Origin: Pseudomonadota bacterium
Lineage (GTDB): Bacteria > Pseudomonadota > Gammaproteobacteria > Xanthomonadales > Rhodanobacteraceae
NCBI GenBank assembly: GCA_023412995.1
Contig: JAEZQS010000118.1
Coordinates: 1 to 5,751, forward strand
Length of the DNA stretch: 5,751 bases
Direction: 5' to 3'
In this document: positions 5,059 through 5,751 of the stretch, piece by piece
How positions within the stretch are numbered: position 1 is the stretch's first letter
Layout of the letters: each line of letters starts with the position of its first letter
Translations under genes and position numbers: made by a program
The notes under the pieces: model-generated
The model's database searches: none
Seen by the model: the letters and a program-made list of their open reading frames with translations, nothing else
Told to the model about the DNA's origin: nothing

Positions 5059-5751
5059 TCAGGGCGCGGAGACGGGCGTGCCGCCCGCCTCCGCTTCCAG
5101 CGCCGGAGGGATCGATCGCTCGCCCGCCAGGGCGCGAGCCTGTGCAAGGGCCGACTGCCACGCGTCCAGCTGCCCCAGCGCGCGGAAATAGCGCGCCTGC
5201 AGCAGCGCGCAGCCGAAATCCTCCGCCGCCCAGCGGGCGAGCCGGCCGACCACGGCGCCGGCCGCCACGAGTTCGCCTTCGGCGAGCAGGGTCGAACCCC
5301 ACGAAAGGCCCACCCGCGCCACGTCGGCCGGCACCGGTTGCTCCTCGGCCATCGCCATCGCCTCGGCATAGGCCTCGCGGGCCTCCGTGCGGCGGCGTTC
5401 GCTCCAGGCCTGTTCGGCTTCCGCCAGGCGCGCGAACTGGCGGCTGGCACGTTCGCCGGTGGCGGTTGCCGCGACGAAGCGGCGGACTTCGGCGGCCGCA
5501 TCGGCATCCCTGCCCTGCGCCCGCAACGCGCGCGCGAGGGTGAGCCATGCTTCGCCCCGCACCTCCTGCCAGGAGGCCGCCGCCTCGTCGGCCACGACCT
5601 GGCGCGCCAGCGCGATCGCCCTGCCGGTATTGCCGGCGGCCATCGCCAGCGTGGCAGTGCGCGTGCGCACCAGCGCCTGCAGGGCGGGGTCGCGGTCCGC
5701 GACGCCCATGCCCGCCAGCGCGTCGAGCTGCTCCTGCGCCTCGGCCACGCG
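5059..5751 (-). CDS. C-terminal part of a TPR-like alpha-helical protein
   Basis: About 231 C-terminal residues are visible, ending at the TGA at 5061-5059. The frame stays open to the window edge, and the GTG at 5748 is preceded by an in-frame Arg codon, so the true start is outside. The sequence is Ala/Arg/Glu-rich and consists of antiparallel-helix pairs resembling tetratricopeptide repeats, for example GEAWLTLARALRAQGRDADA, RTATLAMAAGNTGRAIALA and LLQARYFRALGQLDAWQSA. Such tails occur in xanthomonads on CadC-like winged-helix regulators with C-terminal TPRs and on some Ser/Thr kinases; which one applies cannot be decided without the N-terminus. There is no signal peptide, membrane segment or catalytic motif in the visible part. 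It converges on the secreted-protein gene with only nine bases between the stop codons and no terminator there. Confidence 0.75.
   Translation of the reverse strand, partial: RVAEAQEQLDALAGMGVADRDPALQALVRTRTATLAMAAGNTGRAIALARQVVADEAAASWQEVRGEAWLTLARALRAQGRDADAAAEVRRFVAATATGERASRQFARLAEAEQAWSERRRTEAREAYAEAMAMAEEQPVPADVARVGLSWGSTLLAEGELVAAGAVVGRLARWAAEDFGCALLQARYFRALGQLDAWQSALAQARALAGERSIPPALEAEAGGTPVSAP

Overview
This 5.75 kb, GC-rich window reads as bacterial chromosome, most likely a xanthomonad (Lysobacteraceae/Xanthomonadaceae, Lysobacter/Luteimonas-like). The reasons are the very high GC at third codon positions, the fmdB - aspS order, a DUF3011-like exported protein, a CCCGAAT/CCCTGAT heptad array in a 3' intergenic position, and a secreted repeat protein ending in a D-x-L-F-x-D-G-F-D pattern. 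The assignment is by recognition, not by a search.

Left part (1-3233, all on the minus strand, so transcription runs right to left). The order in transcription is a small FmdB-type zinc-ribbon protein (3233-2892), an exported eight-cysteine protein with two DUF3011-like repeats (2808-2218), a rho-independent terminator next to the heptad array (2160-2214), a candidate aspS promoter (2083-2055), aspartyl-tRNA synthetase aspS (2012-240), and the first 65 codons of an alpha/beta hydrolase that runs off the left edge (197-1). fmdB and aspS are commonly near neighbours in gamma-proteobacteria. Here the exported protein sits between them with its own strong ribosome binding site and terminator, so it looks like a separately expressed gene placed inside a housekeeping block.

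Right part (3234-5751). A 271-bp divergent spacer (3234-3504) precedes a plus-strand gene (3505-5049) for a signal-peptide-bearing protein with about seven N-x-x-G-x-x-A-F repeats. As written, this gene is broken by two compensating indels, near 4151-4158 and in the G run 4347-4350. The frame is lost for about 195 bp and then recovered, and motif continuity shows one original gene of about 514 codons. Nine bases after its stop, on the opposite strand, lies the end of a TPR-like alpha-helical protein whose N-terminus is outside the window (5751-5059).

There are no RNA genes, insertion sequences, CRISPR arrays or integrase-type elements that I can support. Most of the window is ordinary housekeeping and envelope/secreted protein coding. 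I do not see a convincing novel multi-gene system. The points most worth a second look are the double frameshift, the heptad array, the C-terminal motif of the secreted protein, and the His30 signature of AspRS, which hints at a non-discriminating enzyme.
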